Source: Ramazzottius varieornatus
Lineage: Eukaryota; Tardigrada; Eutardigrada; Parachela; Ramazzottiidae
Assembly: GCA_001949185.1 (NCBI GenBank)
Contig: BDGG01000002.1
Span: 7,468,772-7,532,771, forward strand
DNA: 64,000 nt
Direction of reading: 5' to 3'
Positions 9,660 to 20,905 of this stretch are shown here, one piece after another; within the stretch, counting starts at the first letter, position 1; each line of letters opens with the position of its first letter. The translations under genes and the position numbers were made by a program. The notes beneath the pieces were generated by a model. The model did not search any database. It was given only the letters and a program-made list of their open reading frames with translations, and had not been told where the DNA came from.

Positions 9660-11867
9660 CGAGGTAGAGGGCATGGAGTGTTCAAGACAAAAATTCGGGC
9701 GTGGAGAGTTCAAGACTGCGGTATAGGGTGGCACCACTTGTCTTTCCTCAATTTCAAGCAAGAGAGGTACCGTCAAGTTAGCTGCGGTACGGTTGTTATC
9801 AGCGGTATGCCACCGCATTATTAGGTTGTTCTTTACCCACAGTCCTGAAGTATCGAAATATTACTTCCAACTTACACCCCTTTAACCGGCAACCACTTCT
9901 CGCTAAGAGGTAATTATCAAGACACAAATACGTCCAGATTAAAATTGAAAATAAGACAAACAAAAGCGGAATCCGCAGGAAGTAACCAAATTTATGCCGT
10001 TTTCATCTTCTTTTTTAGGACAGAGTTGGAAGTCTTCTTTGAGGTTTTTGGCTCAGGAGCATTTCTTTTAGCTTTCTTGGCTGCCGCCTCGGCTGCTTTC
10101 GCAGCCTCGTTTCGCACCAGAACCTCCACAAATTCGCCGGCAGTCACCATAGCTCCAGACTGCAGGTCCAGCTGCTTGTTTGTTGGTCGACGTTGCTTCT
10201 TTGGCGCTTCTTCGAACAGCATTTTCTGCAAAGCACTAGCGAGAACAGCGGCAGGAGCTATATATTGCTTTGTTAAGAGTATAAACTCTTTGATTCGACC
10301 AAATTTGTCTTGCGAAACAATGTCGTATTCGTCAAGTAGAAGCTTGGCAAGTTTCGCATCCTTTTCTCGTTCAGCCTCAATGTGGACTCCACAGTTAAAT
10401 TTATTTGGATCGCGGTGAGCTTTGACTGTGTTTCTGATAACCTCGGGTGAGAAAGGAAATAATCCGCATTTCTGGAATCCAGATTTAAGGCATTCTCCAG
10501 CTCTAAAAGCGAACTTCTCGGGAGAACCGTCTTTGTGAAACCAGAGCTTCACAATATGGGAAAGGAAGTTGTCTTTCGTGATCTACGAAAAGGCACCGGT
10601 TTACGACATATAACAACGGAATAAGTGAAACAGATTCACGAACCATTCCGCCAGCCAAAGCGTTTCGCGAGCCGACGTAACTGTGCCATTTCTTCTTAAT
10701 TCCGCCGAAAGCAGGCACATCGAAAGGTTGAAGATGATTGGTTTGGCCAACGGGAAGACAAAATATTTCGACACGTTTTCCAGTATCCTTGAAGAAGTCT
10801 TGACAGTATCGAACCAACAGTAGGTTGTTGACGTGGCAAAAATGGCCGTCCACAAAGATGACTGTCTATAAATAAAACCAAGTCACCATTTAAAGGGATT
10901 CCCTTGAATATCATTATGATGAGGCGCATCACGTCACAATAGTGTTCCGCTATAATGGTCACCGTAACAGCGGCAAAACCGAAAGAAATGACGTCACACG
11001 CAACTACACTGCCTTACCAATAATTCTGTGATGGCTGGGAGAACTTCCTTCTTGATGTAATTTGCGAAGAGAATTTGATCCATGTAGCCAGAAGAGTTCA
11101 CTGCGTGGTAGATCATGTCGAAAGTATCATCCAACCTAGACTGAACATGGACTTTTCCTGCGTAAAGCGCCAGAAAACTTGCCAAGATGTCTTCTGCCCA
11201 TTGAGGAAATTTCGTTTTCCCACCGTGAGGTTCAGGATTTGGATTTTCTATCCGACGGCGCATCGTCATTCGGCAAACTCCAAACTCCAGCGCAGCTGCG
11301 TTCTCGCTGAGTCCTCTTTCCTTGACAGCCTTGATGGCCGCTTCCACCATCAGCTCTTTGTTAACCTGAACAGCGGTCTTGAGTTTCCTGGAAGCCATGT
11401 TGAAGGGAGTCCCTGAGAGAAGTGTCACAGAAGTTCACAAATGATCTTTGTAAAATTTGGCCTCGCTGCATCGAAAACCGTAGTACGGTTGCTCACTGCC
11501 CCGGAGATACGTCAAGGAACACCTATGCCTGGCCAAACAGACATATGAGACTCACGAATTTGTGAAAACCAGACTGATGACGCACAGCACCACCATATCA
11601 TGAGAACGACACCAGCGCCTCTTGTGGCCCACGGTTTATTTTTTGAGCAGGCTTTTTAACATGGGACTCGAGCGTCCTTCTTCCCAAGACTCCTTTCTCA
11701 GCTTTCCACCGCTTATCGGTTGCTCGCTTTACATCTTATAAATGGAGAAAATTTTCTCTATTAAATGAGCCCATATGGAGCAAAGTCCATCCAATAATGT
11801 TGGAGATATTACGTTGAACTCTCCGCACCCGAATTTTTGTCTTGAACACTCCATGCCCTCTACCTCG
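9660..11867 (-). mobile_element. pogo/Tigger-like DNA transposon with 54-bp terminal inverted repeats
   Basis: The termini 9660-9713 and 11814-11867 are near-perfect inverted copies beginning CGAGGTAGAGGGCATGGAGT, with two mismatches seen. Each end abuts a TA dinucleotide (9658-9659 and 11868-11869), the target duplication of Tc1/mariner/pogo elements. The 2208-bp element holds one three-exon transposase on the minus strand. Well-preserved ends suggest a fairly recent insertion, although the transposase lacks part of its catalytic core. Confidence 0.85.
9992..11398 (-). CDS. pogo-like transposase with psq HTH, apparently missing the first catalytic Asp region
   Basis: Exons 11398-11018, 10865-10644, 10582-9992 join in phase into about 397 residues. 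The N-terminus is a pipsqueak/CENPB-type helix-turn-helix (ENAAALEFGVCRMTMRRRI). Exon 2 carries the second catalytic block IFVDGHFCHVNNLLL and the third, QTNHLQPFDVPAFGGIKKKW, of the DDE/DDD fold. Exon 3 has the ITK...W...GFQKCGLFPFSPEV block and a Lys/Ala-rich tail. Between the HTH and the SSGYMDQILFANYIK block, where relatives carry the first catalytic Asp (about 130 residues), there is only a short LDDTFDM segment, so this copy appears internally deleted. It could be inactive or act as a DNA-binding fragment. Confidence 0.78.
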
Positions 11868-12455
11868 TATGTGGTTTTCATTGGTCGAGCTGGGCGGTGG
11901 GGTCGAACACGTCATACAGTAAGAGTAAGTAGATGTAGATGAAAATAACGCCTCGGCATGGAACCGCTAAACATAACTGGCTACAAAAGCCCACCTTGTG
12001 AGAATGACGCCTTGCCGCTTTATTTCCATTCCATGTCTTAATTTGTCTTTCCGTTTTTCATTAGACAGGTTCTGTTTGACAATGTTACACAATTTCATTT
12101 AGAGCCAATTTTGGCGCCTACTTCCTTATTTGAGCTACGATGCTGTATACGGGGAAAGGTGTGGTTCAATTAGATGTCTGGGTGCGTCTTATGCAAATCG
12201 TGAGGAGCTCATTGCCCGAAAAACAGATCGTTTTTTTTAAAATCGAGCTTCCTAATGTAAGCGGACGGAGTAAAGAAAAGAGTGGAGGCGCTAATCAGGA
12301 AGTGATTCAGTCAGAAGAACAATACGGTCGTTGAATGCGGTAGTCTGAGCCTTACGTATCCGCTACAGCAAGACGTTCATGCGAAATAATGCAAACGCTG
12401 AAGGAAAATCGAAGAAACGTCAGACGCGAGCTGAGCAAACAGAACGCACAAAGTC

Positions 12456-12520
12456 ATCGACCTAAGTAGCGCACGCTTCCAGCCAATAACATGAAAAATG
12501 TGCGCAACTTGAAAACGATG
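12456..12520. repeat. Hairpin repeat copy 5
   Basis: AAGTAGCGCACGCTTCCAGC at about 12464 faces AATGTGCGCAACTTGAAAAC ending near 12513. Confidence 0.7.
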
Positions 12521-13417
12521 TGGAACATTCCCTCTGCGCAGCATGTTAAACCTATCCTATCAGTTACAACATATATAAGTTAAAAAGTCCATTCAAATCT
12601 AACTGAGCAAAAGTTCGAGGATCTTGGCCGTATAATTCATTCATGGAAGGCTGAACATCTCTCGAACTTGGGAGGTTCAGGTTGTTCTTGAAGATTTCAG
12701 GGCGAAGACATTCGATATCTTCCAAATTGGTTTCATAAAGAAGCTGGCATACTTCATAAAGCTCTGTAATGAGAAAGGACCACTGTAATGAGAAAGGATC
12801 ATGTTCAGGGTTTGGCAAACGAAGCCGGTACGTAACATTTGGGCACATCGAAATTCGAAGTAGGTGATGGAGGCGGACGGTTCTCCGAACGGAAATGAGA
12901 AGGAAGCAGAATAATTCATTACGAGACATGCAAGGCGTAGCCTAATATCAGAGTCGATCATTTCAGGTCGGGCGAAGCATAAGTCCTGAAATCGGCATCG
13001 GCTCAAAGACCTCTGGAAAGTGTACAGTACGCAAGTTTCGCCGACTGTACGATGTTCCCACTACAAGATTCAGCAGCCCCGGATAGTATCAAAGGTCGCG
13101 ACTGACGCGAGCAGGCATGTTTGAGGTACAGATATCTAACCTAGAAATAAACTATCTAGCGGCTTTTAAAAATCGCCCATGTTTTCACAGTTTTCCGTTT
13201 GAGGCAACTGCAAATCTCCGTGAAAGAATTGCCGAGAAAACGAAAGGGAGAAATCATGACATCCCTCGACCTTTCCGACGCATTAATTGACAGTGGTGAA
13301 CTCCAACGCTACCTGCGAACCTTCCTCACGAAGACTCAAATAGAATATCTCCTCAAACGTGACGAATATTATTAGAGGCTCAAGCCAGAAGCCAGTGATC
13401 CCATTTGGGCGCGCAGT

Positions 13418-13573
13418 ACTCGAAAATCCCGATCATTTCGAATAGAATTTGACTACGCGCGCGCATTTGTATCCTAAGGCATAGGAGGGCATACGGTACA
13501 TAATATCTATGCCCTAGGGTACAAATGCACGCACGTAGTCAAATTCTGTTCGAAATGATCGGGATTTTCAAGT
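13418..13573. repeat. Large palindrome (foldback element), 66-bp arms
   Basis: Left arm 13418-13483 (ACTCGAAAATCCCGATCATT...) and right arm 13508-13573 (...AATGATCGGGATTTTCAAGT) are inverted copies with only a few mismatches around a 24-nt loop. It carries no open frame. It looks like a foldback or MITE-type element; I see no unambiguous target duplication. Confidence 0.8.
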
Positions 13574-14601
13574 AACTGAAGCAACCCACTCGTTCCTTTA
13601 CGACAACAGTTCGGTCACCTGATGAGTACTTTACTTGCTCGATTCCCCCGAGAGGACAGGAGCGATGATACAGTGACACTGTTGTGAATACCGAGGGACT
13701 CACAAGCTACTGTAATCTCCCCGCCCGCAACGGATGATCCCATTGTGATCAACGACTGGTCATGATGCAAGCTGGGATACTTCCTTGTGAAGAGCTCTGG
13801 CCGCGCCCTGATGTATCCATCAGCGCTTACGGGGTTCTCAATGACTCCTCATGGGTTCGACATGTCGACCTACTCCCTGTTCCCTGCCTGTATCAAAGGC
13901 CCAACAAGAGAAGGATATTTTCGAGGTGCAACTATTCAACCCGTCTATCTTTAGGTCCCCCTAGAGGGAGTACTGCAAAAGACCATCGTGGATGAGTACT
14001 TCCTCTCCTTTCCGGTACGCGGGTGTGCAACTCAAATGGTATCTGAATGGACGAACCGAAATATCGTAGTATGTCACAGGATAATTAAGGACTTCTTTCT
14101 TTCGCGGATTCAAACACATGGGTCGAATTTTAAAGAAATTTTTCAGCGTGTGATCGACCAACCCGCACCGCACAGATAGCTTGGCACCAGGAGAAGTACC
14201 CGCATGAAAAAGAGGAAAGTGAAGTATGCACTTCAGATTTTTCCCATCGCGTAAGGTAGTACTGCGGCGGCGCGGATGGTCGAAGAGCCAAGTAGAAACT
14301 TTGGCCAGCGGAATTTGACGCCGACAAAAGTTCGACTTTCGAGTTGCAGCATGGTCTCATGACCATTAATCTATGGACTTCCTGGAGGAGCAGTAAAAGA
14401 ATTATGACCGCAAACGGCAACCTGCCGAGTCACAGGCAACACCCAGCAGCCATTTCCAAGCTCTCCGAGCTCGTCACGCGCAAATATTGCGTCACAAGCG
14501 GCAATTTAACGATGACGCTACTAGTTTCCTATCTTCTGTAGCAAGTTATACGAGTTTTTTAGTACCGAGAAGCGTGGCTGTGAAAAGTGAATCACGAAAG
14601 C

Positions 14602-14683
14602 GAACAATATACCAGGCGGCGCACGTTTTCCGTTGTTAACAGCTGGAAGGGTGCGCCGGTTTGGAAGAACGAGCTGGTTCAAA
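14602..14683. repeat. Hairpin repeat copy 6
   Basis: AGGCGGCGCACGTTTTCC near 14613 faces GAAGGGTGCGCCGGTTTGG near 14646-14664, followed by AAGAACGAGCTGGTTC. Confidence 0.65.
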
Positions 14684-15176
14684 TCATGTGTCTACGTCCC
14701 AATCATGATGGTAGGTCGTCAAGTATCCTGATGACTGTCTACGTCATTTTTCATTTGTTTTCTGCGAATAAAACCTTGGACTAATGCGAAGAACCACCCA
14801 CAATCGGCAACGGAAAAAAACTTGTTGTGGATCACGGTGTCATCACGCGACTAACGGCGTGTTTTTCCTCGTGATGCGGGAACCTGTATGCCTGAGTCGT
14901 CTGACCAAGCCCTCATCAAAACCAGCCTCAATCTAAAGACCCAATCTAAAGACCCGTATTCACGTGCGCGAAATATCCTGCATAGTTATAGCCAGCCATT
15001 CTTCTAAGGTCAGAAGGGACTCGACACGCTTGGGAGACCCTGCTAAAGTTCGCTACGAAAGTCTTCTTTTCCCTTTTCATGCCACCACATTCGTCAGCGG
15101 TCTCTTGCAATGCATTCCACCCAGAAAATTCTACAGAGAACATAAGTTGAGAAGTGGGTAAACGATTTCCCCTAGA

Positions 15177-15242
15177 TTGCCATCTCAAGTGGCGCACGCT
15201 CTCGTCGTTATTGCCTGTCAGCCTGCGCCACTTAAGAGAATA
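15177..15242. repeat. Hairpin repeat copy 7
   Basis: CAAGTGGCGCACGCTCTCG at 15186 faces GCCTGCGCCACTTAAGAG ending near 15238, a near-perfect stem. Confidence 0.75.
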
Positions 15243-16771
15243 ATCTTGGTGAATTCCTGGCCGTCGCAATCTTTGCCTTACAGCTCAAACCTGGTTCTTC
15301 GGTCAACGTCGAACAAAAATACCAAGACAAGTAAAGTCTCCGGAAGACAATGTTACAAAAGACTCGACAAGAATGAGCCGATCCATCCCGCATACTCACG
15401 ATGCTAACTCATTGTACGGCGGGCTCTAACAAAACAATGGACAACCGTTAAACAAACATGGCCTGAGACAATGTGTGACAGAAAGAACAATCGGATCAGT
15501 TGGAAAATATTTCGGTCAAAAAAACTAGCCAAATTCTTCAGACTGGCATTCTGTTGACAGACGGGGGCGGAATGGACGTTGGACGGTGAGCCGGGGAATT
15601 CAAAACCACTAATCCCTAAGCTAGCTGCTACATTGTTTCCCACATACTTGTTTATCGGTTTGCGTCAATGAAAGATAATAGTCAGCGGGACACGAGGTAT
15701 GCACCATCTAACGGCCCTCGAAAGAATGGTCATTCACAACTAGCAGTCACTTTCAAAGTGTTGATGTAGCAGTTAGGCGCCTTCTCATGACAATGGAACC
15801 TGCAATGAAGGAGCATGGACCAACATGAGGATCATGCAAATATGCATGGGGCTATATAGTGAGGTGTTATCGCAATGAAGACCAACTGTCGCAATGACCA
15901 AATGAGCAACACAATCAAGCCGTAACATGGAAGGCGATGATAGCGCCCTTAATTGCTTAATTGTTTCGGACACATTCTCAGGCCGGACGGGCAGTCTCAT
16001 TGTCTGCAATAACACCCGAGACCTACTTCCCTCAACAGAATGAAAAGATCTTCCTGTCGATGGCTCATATTTCGCACCTCACAATTACTGTAACTGGAGA
16101 CCTTATGGACCACGACTAGATTGTCTACTTTCCTCTTCGCTGTCAAAGTTTTCAACCATTCTGAAGCTTTTCTATCCTCGAACACAAGGAAAGATACCTA
16201 AATTAAGCGCGCTTCTTCGTCAGAAACCGAAAACGCGGTACTACTACCAACTACTACGTAAAGAGCGGTCTTCCGGCAAGGGCATGATCTGGGCGTTTAC
16301 TCGTGGGAAAGAGCATCAGCGACCTTTCCTCATAATTAACCTTCCTACAGCACAATCCGTGAACCAAACGACCAACTTTAATAATCTGAACAACCTTCTT
16401 GACAATCGCTCGCAATGATATCAACTGTCATCGACGGTGGTCCCCGATCAGTAGTGCGCGGGATTAGTGCGATACAAATCCATCCAATTACCAATACTTC
16501 GGGAAGAACAAAGCTCTAGTCGACCTCAACGTCATAACAACCTGTCTGCACCATATTGTATGAAAGTGCTAATTGTTTGAACCCACTCAAGCTACTTTCG
16601 AGAGCACCCACGAGTTGGTCCATACTCCATCGGTGCAAAAAAGGCTATCGGGCATTATTTTGCCATTTTCAGCCTCCTTTCTTTTCTCCACAGTTTTCTT
16701 ATCTAGCAGAAAAAAAGAGAAAAAAACGTGATATGCACTTACAGATCTTATTTGGGGGTCTTTTCCAGCCT

Positions 16772-18612
16772 TCAGTCATTGTACCAGTGAAGGAACAAGA
16801 GGGTGAAAGACAGAACCAGGACGGAGAAAAGGATCCACGCCCGAAACGAGGCGGATTTTTGAATAGCCTACAACAATACAGAAAAAAATGAATGTCAATC
16901 TGGGGAAAGTGCAGGCACAAACAGACCACAAAAACTCGACAATTCCATTCGGACAATAATTTCTACTTCCTACTATACCTCTCGAATGTCGATGTTACCG
17001 GCAATGATGTTTTCGGTTGCGGCGGTGGCGGTTGCTGCCACATTGTCGATTTGATGTTCCTGCGAGTGCGAAGAACCATGAAGAAAAGGTGTGGTTGAAT
17101 GACACGGAGGCTTGCAAGAAAAGAAAGCGCGGGAAAGAAGCAACAACGTACCAGCCAGAATAAATTTGAGTGGGAAGTCATACCTGAATAAGGACGTTTT
17201 CTGTGAAGATTTGCTGCAGCTTCGAAATCTCTGTCATTTGATGCTCTATCAACCTACGAACAGTTTCGAAGGTAACGTTACATGACGTTGACGTGTCGGA
17301 CCTGGGAAACGGCCATACCTGACTTCATCCTCCATGCCAGCCATCTCGTTATAGAGATTCGCATTTTCGCCTTCAAACTGGCAAAGGATCACAGACTGAC
17401 ATTACTTCACACGTCAAGTTAGTGCTTAGTACTGTGCTTAGGATGTTTCAAGAGAGTCTTACCAACTGTAACTCTTCGGTGGAGAACACTTCGGACTGTT
17501 TTGGAGCAGCAGGTTTAGGATCAAAGTTCGTGGAAGGATCGGTTCGCGAGCCTGGACATTCATGTTTTGTCGAGATTAACGGAAGACTGACGTTGCAAAC
17601 CATAACCGAGCACGGCGACTTTTCTCACCTTTGCGAAATCCTCTCTCCGGATCGACCGTCGAAGCATGCGCAGCAATCTTTTGCCGTAAAGGCTCGGGAA
17701 AGTCCGACGACGCTTTTCTTTTGGGTTTTTCGCCGAAGGTCTCTAGCTTTGAACTGCAACAACAGACCTGGCATAATATATACAGTAAGAACGGAAGTTA
17801 CGGAACGATGGTCAGACTCGTTTAGCCCCGGTGAAGAACTACGCAACGGTACGTACAGTTTAGCATGATCCAGAGCTCGTTTCACTCGAACGCCTTGCAG
17901 TTCCGTAAGAAGATGCGAAACGGCTGGAAGTACATAAAAGTATTGGGCTAAACAGCACGAGCACCCGGAAGTCATCTTTGGTCACTGTAGAACAGGGCTA
18001 GTGATCAGTCTCACCTGCTAAATACGCTTCTACCATTCTCAGAATTTCCATGCGATGCGTTTTTATCTGTGTTTTGTTATGTTGTACTGAAAGGTAAAAC
18101 ATAAAAGGGATTCAGATAGTCAAGACATAGTATATGGTAGTCTCCCGTCGATCCACGTCCGAAAAGTATCCTTACCATCGTCCCGTAGTTCTTTTAGTGA
18201 GTCGGAACATGCCTGGAGACGCTGCAGAGTCTCGATCTCAATGACATTTCGATCTCGCTCTGACAAGCCACTATCTAACACATATATTACCGTCAAAACC
18301 AACAAATGACACCAGATTAGAAGATTAGAAGGTACTGTAACCCACGAGGATCGAGGTAGTCTTTCTTCCGTGCCAGTACTTGATCCCGAATGCTTGTTAT
18401 GACGGTGACCTAGACGGACAAGCGCTTCGTTTGGAAGAAAGCAAACCTCAAAGGAGAAGGTACGCATATACCACTCCCAAAGCCAACTTGACGAAGGGAG
18501 TTGCTGGACGCTTGGCAGATAATCCTCCTGGACCATTCGCGCTTCCATCCAGCTTGTTCAGGGACTTCTTCGCCTTGCACAGCCCACGAAACGTCGTTGT
18601 GATATCCATCAT
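16772..18612 (-). CDS. STX18: Syntaxin-18, ER Qa-SNARE
   Basis: Eleven exons join in phase: 18612-18472, 18409-18346, 18274-18176, 18086-18015, 17923-17853, 17753-17629, 17586-17463, 17377-17319, 17253-17184, 17059-16979, 16867-16772, giving about 333 residues (human 335). The N-terminus MMDITTTFRGLCKAKKSLNK matches the syntaxin-18 start. The middle has ITSIRDQVLARKKDYLDP, LSERDRNVIEIETLQRL and IKTHRMEILRMVEAYL. The SNARE helix runs from ISKLQQIFTENVLIQ through VAATATAATENIIAGNIDIRE, followed by the tail anchor FRAWILFSVLVLSFTLLFLHWYND. STX18 works with Use1, BNIP1 and Sec22 in Golgi-to-ER retrograde fusion. Introns are mostly about 40-130 nt. It is head-to-head with THUMPD3. Confidence 0.9.
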
Positions 18613-18987
18613 GAACCTCCGGCCGGTGCAGCCGTATCTTCGACTGTCAAACTTGATTCATCGGGAAGCACGAAACCTTGAGAAGGAAAGGTATTAGTAA
18701 GTTCTGAAATAGAAGTGGATCAGCCGGAAGTACGTAAGACCACATGGACAGTGCACGGCCCGCCATAAAGCTCCGCCCAGCAGTCAGCTGTGTCGGTATT
18801 TCGTACGGTTGATTCCTGCCCGGTTGATTGAATCGCAACAAACTAGAAAAGTCAAAAGTTGCTTCAAAACTGGATCACCGGAAGTCTGGATTCAGCAATC
18901 TGCATTTCTAGTCAAACCCTTTTTCGCTCCGGTTCACAGATCTGCTTACTTTCTGTTTGGTTTTAGGTCTAGGGGTGCGTTTTCGAG
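18613..18987. promoter_or_regulatory. Bidirectional promoter interval between STX18 and THUMPD3
   Basis: The two start codons lie 375 bases apart on opposite strands, so both core promoters must fall largely here. Two ETS/GABPA-type CCGGAAGT octamers occur at 18724 and 18878. No TATA box is evident. Regulatory use of the octamers is an inference from the general role of ETS sites in animal housekeeping promoters. Confidence 0.5.
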
Positions 18988-20403
18988 ATGGAGGGGAGAG
19001 CGCGGTGCCGAATATACGCGACGGTGCCCTCCGGTTTCGAGTTGTGCGCGAAGGACGAGTGCAGCGAGCGATTCGGTGAGGACGTCTCGAAATTCCACAC
19101 GGAACGTGGAGCACTAAGATTCGATGTCGCCGCTGAACGTGTGGACGAACTACTCAAGCTCCGATCCGTCGACCACTTGTTTGCTGTCATCCTGGAGACG
19201 ACCAAAGACTTCAGTCAGGACAAGGTCGAAGCTGTACGATCCACCGAGGATCTCCTTACCGACGACGTCCAGTGGAAGACCGGCTTTCAAACATGGAAGA
19301 CGCTGACGAAGATTATCTCCGACAAGAAAGACTACGTTGACATCCCCAGCAACTTCTCTGAAGGTGGTGACTTCGTCCCGTCGTTCCGAGCCACATGCTA
19401 CCGAAGCGGCAAGCACGTCTTTACGTCTCAAGAAGCCATGCATTCGTTTGGTGGTTACTTGAACACAAAGTTCAGGTGGAAAGTCGACCTGAAGAACTAC
19501 GACGTGGAAGTTGTTCTCATTATCGACGATAACCGTGTGTCCATTTGCCTTTCCCTTACTGATGAAGCATTGTTCAGAAGGAACATCACGCACTTCGGAC
19601 CTACGACCATGCGAGCCACCATCGCGTACAACATGGTCCGTTTGGGAAATGTCCAACCCGGAGACATTGTGTAAGGATAGATCTTTGTAGATCACTGTAC
19701 TCTGGACTTAGACGAACAAACTTGACAAGCTCGTTCTTCCAAATGACGCAAGCTTGCAGCCAGGTACACTGGAAATGTGCGCCACTTGGGAAGAAAAGCT
19801 TGTCGTGTTTGTCTGCGAAACTCTCCTCTACTGTAGTTCAACTTGTTCTGAATGACTCAACCTGGTTTACAGGTGTGATCCAATGTGCGGAAGTGGCGCA
19901 ATACCCATCGAAGCAGCTCTAGGTTATCCGTCCTCGTTCGTTCTCTGTGGGGACAATTATCATCTTTCGCCTGTTCGAACGCTTCACAACGTCCTCGATC
20001 TGCAAAAGACTGGTGTCGCCCTGAACAACATAGATGTTCTGGCCTGCGACGTGATCAGTTATCCTCTGAAGCCCAGTTCCGTGGATGTCTGGGTGACGGA
20101 CTTCCCTTTCGGCAAGCGCCACAAGTGCAACCGCTACGATCTGTATCCCAAAGCGCTGGCTGCGATGGCTCGCGCGTCTAAACCTGGCATCTCGAGGTAC
20201 GTAGAAAAAATTTTCCGCCCGTTCGTTGATGGTTTGTTGGTCTGTTGTCGCTATTTAGGGCTGTGATTCTGACCAAAGATCGTCAAGCAATGGCAGCTTC
20301 TCTGAAGGCCTCGAAGTACTGGTACATGAAGAGGCAAGTCAATATCAACGTCGGTGGTCTAAATGCATGCGTTTATTGTCTACTGAGAACCATAGTAGCG
20401 TAG
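18988..20403 (+). CDS. THUMPD3: THUMP domain tRNA guanine-N2 methyltransferase
   Basis: Three exons, 18988-19670, 19873-20196 and 20259-20403, in phase, about 383 residues (human 507; the shortfall is mainly the lysine-rich linker). It starts near the ATVPSGFE beta strand of the ferredoxin-like domain. The THUMP part includes FTSQEAMHSFGGYLNTKFRW and the conserved RRNITHFGPTTMRATIAYNM. The Rossmann methyltransferase has SAM motif I DPMCGSGAIPIEAA (split by intron 1 just before DPM) and the catalytic TDFPFGKR motif, here with Phe where TRM-type enzymes usually have Pro/Leu/Met. With TRMT112 the family makes m2G6/7 in tRNA. Intron 1 contains the best-preserved hairpin repeat. Confidence 0.88.
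19711..19818. repeat. Hairpin repeat copy 8 (THUMPD3 intron 1), best preserved outer arms
   Basis: Outer arms GACAAGCTCGTTCTTCC and GGAAGAAAAGCTTGTCGTG pair, as do inner arms AAATGACGCA and TGTGCGCCACTT, around CTTGCAGCCAGGTACACTGG. The whole unit is about 100 nt and lies wholly in the intron. Confidence 0.8.
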
Positions 20404-20905
20404 CTGACCAAGAGTTAAATTTTAAAGAATTCGCAAAAGATGGAAAGCTGCGCTGCGGTCTTCTCGAAAGTTGGAACCCCTGTTTTTACCTTTTACTGAA
20501 TAGTAATCTACCTTGATCAGACTTGCGGCTTTGCCCGGTATTGTCAGTTTCCATTTTAGTGTTGTTCGATGTCTTAGAGAAAGAGTGAAGATTTCAAATA
20601 GGGCGTCGTGGGGGTTACGCTACTGTTATACAGTAAGTCTTTGTCGTTCTGACAATCAGACGAACGTCGCTTCAACAACAACAAAAAAAGAATTAATCGT
20701 CCAGAAGTAATCCCGTGTTCCGCAAGGGAATAAATCTCTCAAAAATGATATGTTTAATACTGTTGGAGATTGGACAGGGCCACAGCGGATATGACTCGAG
20801 AGATCAAGCGTGAAAGAAACCTAAAATACTTCTACTTTGGAAAAGAAAGGGTCTTGACACCTACATCGTGACTTCACTGAAATGTTTATCACCAATCTCA
20901 ACAGT
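20404..20905. other. 3' flank between convergent THUMPD3 and ABHD2
   Basis: No coding feature or repeat seen in about 500 bases; an AATAAA polyadenylation hexamer occurs near 20730. Confidence 0.4.

Larger units (their letters stand above)
11868..16771. other. Gene-poor, repeat-bearing intergenic region
   Basis: No complete gene could be supported in about 4.9 kb. It contains three hairpin repeats (near 12464, 14612, 15184) and a large palindrome (13418-13573). A minus-strand open stretch at 12564-12765, preceded by a plausible acceptor and containing ELYEVCQLLYETNLEDIECL, may be an isolated exon or relic; it resembles nothing I know. Confidence 0.5.

Noticed and set aside
10866-11017. Open stretch resembling a transposase strand (IIMIFKG) between transposase exons
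   Set aside because: It lies in a well-supported GT-AG intron of the pogo transposase; using it breaks the frame of the flanking catalytic blocks.
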